Position numbers and translations under genes: made by a program
Shown: positions 8,388-16,171 of the stretch, one piece after another
How the letters are laid out: each line of letters opens with the position of its first letter
Position numbering within the stretch: position 1 is the stretch's first letter
Assembly: GCF_001038485.1 (NCBI RefSeq)
Contig: NZ_LDUE01000005.1
Location: 62,001 to 126,000, forward strand
Direction of reading: 5' to 3'
Source of the DNA: Ornithinibacillus californiensis
GTDB lineage: Bacteria; Bacillota; Bacilli; Bacillales; Amphibacillaceae
Length of the DNA: 64,000 nt
The notes under the pieces: generated by a model
What the model was told of the DNA's origin: nothing
Databases searched by the model: none
Seen by the model: the letters and a program-made list of their open reading frames with translations, nothing else

Positions 8388-9275
8388 ATGTTTAAATGGA
8401 AAAAGTTAGGGATTATCGCGGGTGTCTCTTTATCCCTTTTCATAGCTGGTTGTGGACAAGATGAGGATCAAAGCGTTAGTGAACAAATGGATTTCACAAT
8501 TACTGGTCTTGAGCCCGGTGCTGGTCAAACAGAACTGAATAACCAGGCCATAGAAGAGTATGAAAGTCTAGCTGGATGGGAACAACAAACATCGTCTACA
8601 GGAGCTATGTTATCCGCTTTAGATAAAGCTTATAAAAATGAAGAGCCCATCATGATTACGGCTTGGTCTCCTCATTATATGTTTGCTAAATGGGATCTAA
8701 AGTATCTAGAAGATCCTATAGGTGTCTTTGGACAGGAGCAACATGCTGCTACAATTATAAAAAAAGGCGTTGAAGATGAGTTACCAAATGCATACACAAT
8801 TCTTGACCGCTTCAACTTTGAAGTGCCGGAAATAGAAGCTGCTTTATTTACTGCTAATGAAGAAGGCTTAGAAATTGCTGAGGTAGCACAGCAATGGGTG
8901 GATGATAATCCAGAAGCCGTTGCATCATGGACAGAAGGAGTAGATCCAGTAGATGGTAAGCCAATAGAATTAGTAGCGACGCCATGGGATGATATGTTAT
9001 TCACAGGTAACGTTGCTAGAATTGTATTGGAACAACAAGGATTTGATGTGACATTTACGCCACTAGATCCTGCTGTTTTATTTGAATCAATTTCCAATGG
9101 GGAAGCTGATGCTACACTTTCTCCATGGGTGCCTACCACACATGGTCATTTATATGAAGAATATGAAGGTGAATTTGTAGATTTAGGACCAAACTTTGAA
9201 GGTGCTAAGATTGGGCTAGCGGTGCCGACATATATGGAAGAAGATTCTCTGGAAGATTTTGAACCTGCAGAGTAA
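8388..9275 (+). CDS. orphan glycine-betaine-binding lipoprotein (OpuAC type)
   Basis: A 295-residue solute-binding lipoprotein. The signal peptide ends in LFIAGC, with Cys22 as the lipidation site. The two lobes occur in the OpuAC order: an N-terminal block GLEPGAGQTELNNQ with ITAWSPHYMFAKW, then VATPWDDMLFTGNVARIVLEQ and TLSPWVPTTHGH. The three Trp residues match the places of the aromatic cage that binds betaine in B. subtilis OpuAC. No permease or ATPase lies next to it and terminators flank it on both sides, so it must share a transporter encoded elsewhere. That could be the opu operon at 43000, whose own binding protein is built differently. ATG 8388 follows GAAGGAGT. Confidence 0.87.
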   Translation: MFKWKKLGIIAGVSLSLFIAGCGQDEDQSVSEQMDFTITGLEPGAGQTELNNQAIEEYESLAGWEQQTSSTGAMLSALDKAYKNEEPIMITAWSPHYMFAKWDLKYLEDPIGVFGQEQHAATIIKKGVEDELPNAYTILDRFNFEVPEIEAALFTANEEGLEIAEVAQQWVDDNPEAVASWTEGVDPVDGKPIELVATPWDDMLFTGNVARIVLEQQGFDVTFTPLDPAVLFESISNGEADATLSPWVPTTHGHLYEEYEGEFVDLGPNFEGAKIGLAVPTYMEEDSLEDFEPAE

Positions 9276-9287
9276 GATTATATTAGC

Positions 9288-9328
9288 AAAAAAATGTTCC
9301 CCTTTATTTTAAGGGGAGCATTTTTTTC
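9288..9328. terminator. bidirectional terminator
   Basis: AAATGTTCCCCTTTA pairs with TAAGGGGAGCATTT around a 3-4 nt loop. A-rich and T-rich flanks serve both the gene ending at 9275 and the minus-strand gene ending at 9376. Confidence 0.9.
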
Positions 9329-9375
9329 ATACATATGCCCATGGGATCGTAGCAATATTACGAGTGAAAAATCTC

Positions 9376-9942
9376 CTAGTCTACTAAATAAGTAACTCGA
9401 TACCATCTGTCCTTCCACCGTTTCTTTCTTAAGCGCTCCGTATATATTTTTAATCGTTCTTCAGAGACATTAAAGAATGGTGTTGGACGAACCGTTAAGT
9501 TTAATACATCTTCTAGACCATGAGGTGATGTCAAAAGGAGGTTTCCATCTTCGTTTAACTTAACCCCTAATGCCGTAACTGTCTCGGGGAATTTGGAAAT
9601 GGCATCGACTGTGCTAGTGTATGGCTCCAACTTATTAATGAGATGCATTCGTGCTTCGTTTTTTACGGACCAAGGAACAGCTGGAAGTAACTGTTGAAGC
9701 CTTCGTTCGTGTTCCTTCTCTATTGATTCATCTAAATTGGAAGAATCAAAATAAACAACATCCACATCATCAATTGGGGTTGGTTGTTCAAAGCCGTGTA
9801 ACACATCCCAAATTTTTGAACGAACAAATCCAGCACAAATCCACCAGTCTTCTAGTTCGAGAGTTTGGGCAGCATGAATTATATTCATCATTTTTTCATC
9901 CGATTGGATTGCCTGCAATATATCTTGTTCATTTCTAAGCAA
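9376..9942 (-). CDS. nucleotidyltransferase-like protein (DUF925 type)
   Basis: A 188-residue soluble protein. ICAGFVRSKIWDVLHG followed by PIDDVDVVYFD resembles the helix and paired-Asp motif of the nucleotidyltransferase fold. The HLINKLEPYTSTVDAISKFPETVTALGV and LTVRPTPFF blocks are typical of this uncharacterised family. Transferase activity has not been shown for it as far as I know. The start is TTG 9942 with an AAGGAAGGTGAG site about 8 bases upstream. It is a single gene, convergent with the orphan betaine-binding protein. Confidence 0.75.
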   Translation of the reverse strand: MLRNEQDILQAIQSDEKMMNIIHAAQTLELEDWWICAGFVRSKIWDVLHGFEQPTPIDDVDVVYFDSSNLDESIEKEHERRLQQLLPAVPWSVKNEARMHLINKLEPYTSTVDAISKFPETVTALGVKLNEDGNLLLTSPHGLEDVLNLTVRPTPFFNVSEERLKIYTERLRKKRWKDRWYRVTYLVD

Positions 9943-10113
9943 TTTTGGTACTCACCTTCCTTTATTTATCAATCAAAAGTATCTTACAACAAAAATACAA
10001 ATAGGCGTCAATATTATGTATTACTTTAGACCTTTTTTAGAGTAATAATTTTCCAACTTCATAGTCTTATCTTCATATCCAGTTCATATATATCAAAAAA
10101 AGGAGGTAGACTT

Positions 10114-10476
10114 ATGGGGAATGTATTAATTAAAATCTCGGTCATTTACTTTATGATTGGCGTGCTGTTAGGGCTGTATATGTCGATCGCGCATAATTAT
10201 GCGCTAACGGGAGTGCATGTACATATTAATTTGTTGGGATGGATGTCACTTGTGGTTGCTGGTATTATCTATAAATTATACCCAAACCTAGAACAAACGG
10301 CAGCAGCCAAGATCCACTTTTGGCTACATAACTTAGGATTGCCAGTGATGATGGGTGGGCTAACTCTATTAATCTTAGGTAATCCAGGAGTTGTTGTTGC
10401 AGTTTCCATTGGTAGTATCGTAGTCGTAATAGGGATTGCGTCTTTCGTCTTTAATGTCTTAGTGAATTTGAAATAA
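10114..10476 (+). CDS. four-helix membrane protein resembling cytochrome c oxidase subunit I
   Basis: A 120-residue integral membrane protein with four predicted helices (about 5-24, 33-52, 72-91, 94-116). The segment VHVHINLLGWMSLVVAGIIYKLYP resembles the haem-ligand helix of CcoN/NorB-like subunits, with two His residues two apart. The protein is far too short to be an oxidase core. Small proteins of this type are common singletons in Bacillaceae and are often labelled cytochrome c oxidase. AAAGGAGG precedes ATG 10114. Haem binding is an inference. Confidence 0.72.
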   Translation: MGNVLIKISVIYFMIGVLLGLYMSIAHNYALTGVHVHINLLGWMSLVVAGIIYKLYPNLEQTAAAKIHFWLHNLGLPVMMGGLTLLILGNPGVVVAVSIGSIVVVIGIASFVFNVLVNLK

Positions 10477-10477
10477 T

Positions 10478-10524
10478 AAAAGGCTGTCGGAAGAAAGAGT
10501 TAATCTCTTTCTGAGACAGCCTTT
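10478..10524. terminator. bidirectional terminator overlapping the maf 3' end
   Basis: AAAGGCTGTC pairs with GACAGCCTTT, with an inner AGAAAGAG/CTCTTTCT stem. It lies between two convergent genes. The last codons of maf (KAVSERD) are read from within this hairpin. Confidence 0.88.
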
Positions 10525-11084
10525 ATATTAAATTGCTTAAGTTCTCGAACAACGCGTGAAATTGGCAATCCAACAACATTGTAATAGTCACCATTGATTT
10601 TCTTTACAAGGGTTGCACCTTTACTTTGAATTCCGTATGCCCCAGCTTTATCATATACGTCTCCGGTTGCAATATAATCGTTTATATCATCATCTGACAG
10701 CGGCCAAAACTCAACCAAGGTCTTTTCAACCAAGGAAACTTCCTTCTCTTTGGAGCATATCGTGACACCAGTATACACCTCATGTACGTCACCGCTTAAA
10801 TTGGAAAGCATGTCGAAAGCCTCTTCGCTAGTAACTGGTTTTCCATAAATCTGCCCTTTATAGGCAACGACAGTATCTGCCGTTAGTATAACTTCATTCA
10901 TAGCATTAAACGGAACATGTTTTGCTTTATAAATCGATAATTCCAAGGCAGTTTGAGCGGGATCGTCTGCAATTATGACTGATTCATCTACATCCTGTTT
11001 TCGTATTGAAAATGGGATATTTGCCAGTTCTAATAGTTCTCGTCGTCTAGGTGAAGTGGATGCGAGTATTAATATTGGTTTCAT
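10500..11084 (-). CDS. maf: Maf-family nucleotide pyrophosphatase
   Basis: A 194-residue Maf/YhdE-type house-cleaning enzyme that hydrolyses dTTP, UTP or modified nucleotides. Motifs: LASTSPRRRELLELA at the start, ILTADTVVAYKGQIYGKP with the metal-binding Asp, LSGDVHEVYTGV, and YDKAGAYGIQSKGATLV near the end. ATG 11084 follows a GGGGGG site; an upstream start would skip it. In many Bacilli maf lies in front of radC and mreB; here it stands alone. Its 3' end sits inside the shared terminator. Confidence 0.93.
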   Translation of the reverse strand: MKPILILASTSPRRRELLELANIPFSIRKQDVDESVIIADDPAQTALELSIYKAKHVPFNAMNEVILTADTVVAYKGQIYGKPVTSEEAFDMLSNLSGDVHEVYTGVTICSKEKEVSLVEKTLVEFWPLSDDDINDYIATGDVYDKAGAYGIQSKGATLVKKINGDYYNVVGLPISRVVRELKQFNIKAVSERD

Positions 11085-11246
11085 AAAAGCCCCCCAAATT
11101 ATATAGACATAATTCATTCTTTAGAGAAGTATACTTGATTGAAGATAAAAATGAAATAGAGGCGAAATATAAATTCTTCTATACATTATGGGGATTATTT
11201 GATATTTTAATATGTATATACATAAATTGTCGTAAAAGGGGGAATT

Positions 11247-11519
11247 ATGGTGCAACAGGAAACTAACGGTAAGGCAATTGCTGCATTGGTGTTGGGAATT
11301 TTATCACTTATTATACCTTATATTGGACTTATTCTTGGGATTATTGGACTTGTCTTAGCTAGTAGTAGTTTGAAAGAGATAGCAGTAACTGGTCAAGGTG
11401 GTAGAGGACTAGCGATTGCTGGTAGAGTAACGAGTATTATTGGAGTAGCATTGTATGGAATACTACTTATCATCATTATCATAAGTTTAGTAGCATATTC
11501 AACCATTGGTTACTATTAA
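11247..11519 (+). CDS. DUF4190-type small membrane protein
   Basis: A 90-residue protein with a short polar start (QQETNGKA), a Gly/Ile-rich double helix (VLGILSLIIPYIGLILGIIGLVLA), a basic-polar loop containing GGRGLAIAG, and a last helix (GVALYGILLIIIIISLVAY). This order is typical of DUF4190 proteins, whose function is unknown. AAGGGGGA lies 5 bases before ATG 11247. It stands alone, between maf and the PhoD-like gene. Confidence 0.78.
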   Translation: MVQQETNGKAIAALVLGILSLIIPYIGLILGIIGLVLASSSLKEIAVTGQGGRGLAIAGRVTSIIGVALYGILLIIIIISLVAYSTIGYY

Positions 11520-11562
11520 AAAAAGGAGAGATTTCTATATATGGAATCTCTCCTTTTTTATA
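11519..11562. terminator. intrinsic terminator
   Basis: AAAAGGAGAGATT pairs with AATCTCTCCTTTT around an 11-nt loop, followed by a T run. It ends the DUF4190-type gene; the minus-strand phosphatase ends 12 bp further on. Confidence 0.9.
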
Positions 11563-11573
11563 GTCTTTTTATA

Positions 11574-13664
11574 TTATTCCCTATTCATATCGGTTTTCTT
11601 ATAGCTGACCACACTTCTTCTCTTGAGCAGTTTATTTTGTAAATAGTTTTTTGTAATGGTCAACAGACCAATATTATTTTGATTGTGCATGATTTTGCCG
11701 TTTACTGAAGACAAATAGTTAATGTCTTCATACCAAGAAAGTATCTTTTTCTTATCCTCTGTAACCTTACCGATAGTTAGGTTTTTCTCCTTGTCATAAT
11801 ACCGAGTAATGGTCTTCCTTTTTCTAGTGAATGAATTAAAAGCAACCACTAACTTTAATAGCTGCCCCCAGATACCAGAAAAACTCATATTGTGAATAGG
11901 GCTACTCGTGAATTGGTGGAGTGTGAGTTGTTTCTTTCGTTGTATATATAGATTGGATCTGACAGAATTGGCATAATGAACGTCACCTGATAGGATGATG
12001 CATGGATTAGGATTCCATTTCATTAAATGTTGAATGAGAATATTAAAACCTTTTGCATTATACTTCCATGCTTCAAAGTCTAGTGCATAGCGAACAGGGA
12101 GTCCAATAGCCCTTAATGGATAGACAAAGCGATTAAGAAATGATTCTATAATACCTATTCCATAAACTGGAGTTGGCGAAACAATGATTAAAGGATTTTT
12201 TGATTTCCAATTACTATTAACCAACGTTTGTGTTACTATATTCCAACCATTATTACCAATTAATTGTGGAGCTGTTTTTCCTTCATGAAGTATAGATCCG
12301 ACTCGTAGTGGTTTTGGGTGATAATCAAATTCTCTCATCGTTCTAATATCAAGGAATATTGCTTGCGGTGTTGTTGGCGTCATAAAACACCATGACCTAA
12401 TAGTTGGGAGATAATCGGTCCATTGATCTGTAAAGCAAGAATATTTTATATGATAGTGAAATTGGGAAGAAAAGTTGGTAAGTTTGGGTTTCATAGCGAC
12501 CGGATCATTACCCCACCCCTGGAACAGCCAGTAGGCAGATAAGGCGTTCGTAACGACATGTTTTCCTAGCTTGGATTGATAAACATTATCCATCCATTCC
12601 TGTGAAATATTCCAATCATCTGTAATATCATGATCATCAAATATCATATAAGTGGGGGTATTGGCTAATACTCTGCGCATGGCTGGTAAAGATGGAATGA
12701 AATTGGTTATCTCTTTTACTTGATCTTCGTAGCGCTTCTTTAGTTTTTTTATTTCTTTCCGATGCTTTCTTTTTCTTTTCTTGGAATAAAAAAGATAATA
12801 TGCCCCACTTTCTATTAACTCTTCGAAGGAAGGAAAGGGGTTGCTAGCATTCTCCCAAAGGGCAGGACCTAAGGTCATTAAGTACATGGTTACATATTCT
12901 TGAAATCGAATTAGATGATTGCTTGCATGATGGGAGGTGAACTTTGCGAAATTCTCCATGACGAATTGACGGCCATTAAGCTGCTCAATACTGTTCCTAA
13001 AAGGAGACATTTGTAGGCGTGGTTCGATATTTTGGAGCTGCTTCTGTTTTTCACCAATAATCTCATGAGCTAAAGTTGTTAATTTATAAAATAAAGGGTC
13101 TGCGACATCGTCTGCATATATCTGGTCTCCCATTAAGAACAAGCCATTTGGCCTTTCTTGGAGATTTGTTGCATGCTGATTAATATAGTCATCAGATTCC
13201 CCAATAACACTTTCATTTTTCCCGTGCGGCTTTCGACACGAGCCATACAAAATGGTTGAAGGTGTTTCATCTTGAATGAGGAACGTTGGATATTCAAGTT
13301 CACCATACGTAATATGATGAGGGTTATCCTTGTTTAATAAGTCGAGATCAGCAAAATTGAACTGTTCATATCTAGTGGAAAAGCTAACGTTATATGCAAT
13401 GAAGCAGTCTAGAGGAAATTGACTTCTTGAAGGAGAAATATGAAGTAAATACGTATAACAATGTTTTCCAACTTGAATCATATTAGATTCGGTAAAAGTT
13501 TCAATAGGTATATAGTTATAGTTTTTCGTTTCTTCTTCAATTTGTACTTCATAAAATAATGCATCAGGTTGTACATACTTACTCGTTGTAAGCCATATAT
13601 ATACGTTGTTTGCATCGACACGCCTTACGATAGGACCTGCTAAAAGAAATGGTATTGTTTCTAT
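11574..13664 (-). CDS. PhoD-like metallophosphatase with an apparent ATA start
   Basis: A phosphatase/phosphodiesterase of the PhoD superfamily. Metal motifs are visible in YGSCRKPHG, FLMGDQIYADD, MIFDDHDITDDWN and ILSGDVHYANS. The first ATG (13481) has no ribosome site. The same frame is open for 61 codons further upstream and encodes PFLLAGPIVRRVDANNVYIW, a typical N-terminal strand pair of this family. It begins at ATA 13664, exactly 9 bases after a perfect AAGGAGG. I therefore place the start at ATA, giving 696 residues. No signal peptide is visible, so the protein is probably cytoplasmic. ATA may be a true rare start, a recent ATG-to-ATA mutation or a sequencing error. Confidence 0.82.
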   Translation of the reverse strand: METIPFLLAGPIVRRVDANNVYIWLTTSKYVQPDALFYEVQIEEETKNYNYIPIETFTESNMIQVGKHCYTYLLHISPSRSQFPLDCFIAYNVSFSTRYEQFNFADLDLLNKDNPHHITYGELEYPTFLIQDETPSTILYGSCRKPHGKNESVIGESDDYINQHATNLQERPNGLFLMGDQIYADDVADPLFYKLTTLAHEIIGEKQKQLQNIEPRLQMSPFRNSIEQLNGRQFVMENFAKFTSHHASNHLIRFQEYVTMYLMTLGPALWENASNPFPSFEELIESGAYYLFYSKKRKRKHRKEIKKLKKRYEDQVKEITNFIPSLPAMRRVLANTPTYMIFDDHDITDDWNISQEWMDNVYQSKLGKHVVTNALSAYWLFQGWGNDPVAMKPKLTNFSSQFHYHIKYSCFTDQWTDYLPTIRSWCFMTPTTPQAIFLDIRTMREFDYHPKPLRVGSILHEGKTAPQLIGNNGWNIVTQTLVNSNWKSKNPLIIVSPTPVYGIGIIESFLNRFVYPLRAIGLPVRYALDFEAWKYNAKGFNILIQHLMKWNPNPCIILSGDVHYANSVRSNLYIQRKKQLTLHQFTSSPIHNMSFSGIWGQLLKLVVAFNSFTRKRKTITRYYDKEKNLTIGKVTEDKKKILSWYEDINYLSSVNGKIMHNQNNIGLLTITKNYLQNKLLKRRSVVSYKKTDMNRE

Positions 13665-13671
13665 ATGCTTA

Positions 13672-13680
13672 CACCTCCTT
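13672..13680 (-). promoter_or_regulatory. ribosome binding site that decides the phosphatase start
   Basis: AAGGAGGTG on the minus strand is fully complementary to the 16S tail. No ATG, GTG or TTG follows in the phosphatase frame at a workable distance; only ATA 13664 does. Confidence 0.75.
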
Positions 13681-13799
13681 AGTAAAATAGTCTATTCGAT
13701 TAAGCTAATAATGATTGGTTTTCCGCCTAAGCATATGTATTTGTTTAAAATACAGAATATTTCCTATATAATTTGAATTATTATAAAAGGAGGGATTCG

Positions 13800-14474
13800 A
13801 TGAATCGTCCTACAGTGATATTGAACATTTTCTCATCAGTAGATGGGAAAACAACAACTGCTAGAGGTCGTAATGTGACAGAGTGGACCGCAGCGGAAAT
13901 AGATGGAGAGGCACATGAACTAACAAACCGTCTGTATGATGAATTAGACTGTGATGGTTTAATTTCAGGAAGTGAGACGTTAATGGTTTTTGGTGACCAT
14001 TGGGTAGAACTAGACAAGCCACTTTATGAACCCCAAAAATCGCGCGCTTATATTGTATTTGATGGACGAGGAAGAATTAATTGGTACCAGACGGAAGGCT
14101 TACTAGTTGTTACGAAGGAAAATATTTCAAAAGAGTACCTAGAGCAGCTTGAAGATAAGGGTATCTCCTATATTCAAGCCGGTAGTGGAGAACATATTAA
14201 TCTAGCTCTTGCCTTAGAAAAGTTATTTGATATGGGCTTTAGAAAATTAGGATTAAGTGGAGGAGCAGGAATCAATGGTGCGTTTTTACGTCAGGGATTG
14301 ATTGACGAGATAAGCTTGACGCTAGCACCTCTAGCCATCGGTGGATCGGATACCCCATCCATATTTGACGGTGAGGAAATAAAACGTCTGGAGGATGTAG
14401 TAAAACTAGAATTACTTGATGTGAAGAAGACAGAAGGTGGCAGTGTATGGCTTCATTATCTGGTGAAAGAATAG
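13800..14474 (+). CDS. RibD C-terminal/dihydrofolate reductase-like protein
   Basis: A 224-residue reductase-fold protein. The family pattern is clear: PTVILNIFSSVDGK at the start, GLISGSETLMVFGDHW, and the cofactor loop LGLSGGAGINGAFLRQGLIDEISLTLAPLAIGG. These proteins resemble the NADPH reductase half of RibD, but a free-standing copy outside the rib operon usually has another, unknown substrate. ATG 13800 has AAAGGAGGG 7 bases upstream. It is the first gene of a tight three-gene operon with a DJ-1 protein (10-bp gap) and a DNA glycosylase (3-bp gap). Confidence 0.85.
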   Translation: MNRPTVILNIFSSVDGKTTTARGRNVTEWTAAEIDGEAHELTNRLYDELDCDGLISGSETLMVFGDHWVELDKPLYEPQKSRAYIVFDGRGRINWYQTEGLLVVTKENISKEYLEQLEDKGISYIQAGSGEHINLALALEKLFDMGFRKLGLSGGAGINGAFLRQGLIDEISLTLAPLAIGGSDTPSIFDGEEIKRLEDVVKLELLDVKKTEGGSVWLHYLVKE

Positions 14475-14484
14475 GGGGATACTA

Positions 14485-15051
14485 ATGACAAAGGTTTTAT
14501 TTTTTGCTTATCCATTGTATGCTGATTTTGAAATTGCTCATACATTATTTTTTTTGAGAAAGCTTGGAAAGGCTTCTGTTACAACTGCAACGATAGATGG
14601 CGAACCAGTGGAAAGTCTTGGAGGAATCCAAACAATGGCAGGGATAGAGATTGCTGATGCGAATCCAAATGATTATGACATCGTTTTAATTTCTGGTGGC
14701 GATGGGTTTGCAGAAGTTTTAGAGGATACTCGTATACAACAATTTCTTCAACAAGCTAATTCCCTCAACAAGCCGATTTCCTCCATATGTGCTTCAGCAA
14801 CTTTACTAGGCAAGGCTGGTTTGCTAAAGGGAAAAGAATTCACATGTACACCAAATACATATGACAGTTTTAAGCATGTTTTCGAAGGGGCAGAATATAC
14901 TGGAAATCGGGTAGAGATTCAAGGGAATATAATTACTGCAAAAGGGACTGCATTTCCAGAGTTTACTTTAGCTGTAATCGATCAGCTAAAGCTTTGGAAA
15001 AATGAAGAACAGCGTAATGGTGCACTTTTATTTTGTAAAGGAGAAGTATAG
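14485..15051 (+). CDS. DJ-1/PfpI-family protein
   Basis: A 188-residue member with the complete nucleophile elbow SICASATLLGKAGLLKGKEFT; Cys102 is the reactive residue. The upstream Glu (FAYPLYADFEIAHTL, about residue 16) is the usual partner of that Cys. Relatives act as proteases, deglycases, glyoxalases or amidases. It is the middle gene of the operon starting at 13800, which suggests a damage-repair or detoxification theme. It is a paralogue of the Cys-less protein at 7408. Confidence 0.87.
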   Translation: MTKVLFFAYPLYADFEIAHTLFFLRKLGKASVTTATIDGEPVESLGGIQTMAGIEIADANPNDYDIVLISGGDGFAEVLEDTRIQQFLQQANSLNKPISSICASATLLGKAGLLKGKEFTCTPNTYDSFKHVFEGAEYTGNRVEIQGNIITAKGTAFPEFTLAVIDQLKLWKNEEQRNGALLFCKGEV

Positions 15052-15054
15052 TCA

Positions 15055-15558
15055 TTGACAGAAAGAATAATCGGTCTACCTCCAGTCATCACAGAACAGT
15101 CTAAAGTATTAATTTTAGGTTCGATGCCTAGTGTGCTCTCGTTGGAAAACAAAGAGTATTACGGAAACCCACGAAATCATTTTTGGCATATTTTATCTGG
15201 AGTTCTTGAACAACAACCTGTAGAAAACTATGAGGATAAAATTGATATACTAAAAAAGCATAACATTGCGCTTTGGGATACGATTGGATCTTGTATTCGA
15301 GATGGTAGCCTAGATTCTTCCATTCGGGAGGAAGTAACAAATGATCTACCAGCCTTATTGAGTAGCTATCCATCCTTGCAATTAATTGCTTGTAATGGGA
15401 CGAAGTCATATCAAACGCTGAATAAATACTTTTCATCTGAGGATTTGTCTAACCTACCAGTAATTAAACTACCTTCTTCAAGTCCTATTCCTGGACGGTA
15501 CAATAAGACATTGGAAGAAAAAATAGAAGTATGGAAAGAAATATTAACATATTTATAG
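15055..15558 (+). CDS. DNA-deoxyinosine (hypoxanthine) glycosylase, UDG superfamily
   Basis: A 167-residue glycosylase of the uracil-DNA glycosylase superfamily. VLILGSMPSVLSLE with YYGNPRNHFWHIL is the active-site region of the family that removes hypoxanthine (deaminated adenine) from DNA. ACNGTKSYQ and LPSSSPIPGRYN complete the DNA-binding loops. The start is TTG 15055, four bases after the preceding stop, with AAAGGAG upstream, so translation is probably coupled. It may also act on uracil; only an assay would tell. Confidence 0.85.
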   Translation: MTERIIGLPPVITEQSKVLILGSMPSVLSLENKEYYGNPRNHFWHILSGVLEQQPVENYEDKIDILKKHNIALWDTIGSCIRDGSLDSSIREEVTNDLPALLSSYPSLQLIACNGTKSYQTLNKYFSSEDLSNLPVIKLPSSSPIPGRYNKTLEEKIEVWKEILTYL

Positions 15559-15585
15559 TTAAAATTTGTATTTTTCAAAAAAGTG

Positions 15586-15615
15586 TTGTGTGAGGCATAT
15601 CCCATTCTGTATAAT
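15586..15615 (+). promoter_or_regulatory. promoter for the candidate antitoxin RNA
   Basis: TTGTGT (15586-15591) and TATAAT (15610-15615) are separated by 18 bp. No protein-coding gene follows on this strand for about 550 bp; a strongly structured RNA does. Confidence 0.6.
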
Positions 15616-15621
15616 TGACTT

Positions 15622-15763
15622 TGGGAGTGTCGTGGTTTAAGAGGGGCGAGTCGTAAGGTGCAACTTACGACTCGGACAATTGCGTAGGCTGCGGCGACTT
15701 CCTTTCTTGGTGAAAAAGGTAATTATCCTGATTCTTTATGAGAGACAGGGTGATTACTTTTTC
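15622..15763 (+). ncRNA. candidate type I antitoxin RNA
   Basis: Transcription from the promoter at 15586 would begin near 15622 and end at the hairpin 15713-15763, giving an RNA of about 140 nt. It contains a perfect 11-bp stem (CGAGTCGTAAG with CTTACGACTCG, 15647-15674). Its 3' part is antisense to the 3' end of the minus-strand toxin transcript. This arrangement of two RNAs overlapping at their 3' ends is that of txpA/ratA in B. subtilis. Boundaries are inferred from promoter and terminator only. Confidence 0.6.
15713..15763. terminator. long bidirectional terminator hairpin shared by toxin and antitoxin
   Basis: An uninterrupted stem of about 18 bp with a few G-T pairs joins AAAAAGGTAATTATCCTG (15713-15730) to CAGGGTGATTACTTTTT (15746-15762) around a 15-nt loop. 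There is a T run on each strand. The toxin stop codon (15754-15756) lies in it. Confidence 0.85.
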
Positions 15764-15840
15764 CCACGGGTGTTCACAACTAACAATACAAGCGTTGAGA
15801 ACATCAACATTAGCTCAATGGTCTTGTCAATTGGAATCAC
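15754..15840 (-). CDS. small hydrophobic peptide, candidate type I toxin (holin-like/TxpA type)
   Basis: A 28-residue frame starts at GTG 15840 and ends inside the terminator hairpin. The peptide has a short start (MIPIDKTIE), one membrane helix (LMLMFSTLVLLVV) and a basic tail (NTRGKK). This is the build of the Fst/TxpA and putative holin-like toxins of Gram-positive bacteria. AGGGG lies 10 bases before the start but is paired in a hairpin (see 15843-15873). The mRNA would start near 15924, run through a leader of about 85 nt and end at 15713. It is normally overlooked because of its length and GTG start. Toxicity is inferred from architecture alone. Confidence 0.62.
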   Translation of the reverse strand: MIPIDKTIELMLMFSTLVLLVVNTRGKK

Positions 15841-15842
15841 AA

Positions 15843-15873
15843 GCTTCAGCCCCTTTCCTGGGGATTTTTTTCG
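15843..15873 (-). promoter_or_regulatory. hairpin that hides the toxin ribosome site
   Basis: On the minus strand CCCC (15861-15864 region) pairs with the GGGG of the Shine-Dalgarno sequence, with outer arms GCTTC and GAAGC. Masking of the ribosome site in the primary transcript is a known feature of type I toxin mRNAs. Confidence 0.55.
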
Positions 15874-15930
15874 AAGCCGCCGGTAACTCCAATTTTCAAT
15901 TTTGTCTCCACCTACAGTATTGTCCCCATC

Positions 15931-15936
15931 ATTATA
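15931..15936 (-). promoter_or_regulatory. -10 box of the toxin transcript
   Basis: A perfect TATAAT on the minus strand, followed by GATGGGG at the expected start of transcription. The -35 region 17 bp upstream (ATACGA) is poor. Confidence 0.5.
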
Positions 15937-16171
15937 CTACAAATGAAGGGGTCTCGTATCGGAATTATTGCGAAATGGTAAAATATTCTTAGTATTTAAT
16001 TTATTACTGTAAAATACCTATCTAATGCGGTTTTAGAGGATATTTGTCGTTTGGGGACTATGTACCTAAAGGTAGAAAATGCAATTAAATAGGTAACAGA
16101 AAATGGTAACACTTGATGTGTTTTATAGCTAATTGTGAATGGTTACACAATGTTTGATGGAGGGAGTGAAT

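Noticed and set aside
15843-15873. Plus-strand terminator GCCCC-GGGG followed by T7
   Set aside because: It could work as such, but the minus-strand reading, where it masks the toxin ribosome site, explains it better; the hairpin at 15713 already ends the plus-strand RNA.
15680-15992. Plus-strand frames of 68 and 84 codons
   Set aside because: No ribosome sites and unlikely composition; they are antisense to the toxin transcript and run through its hairpins.
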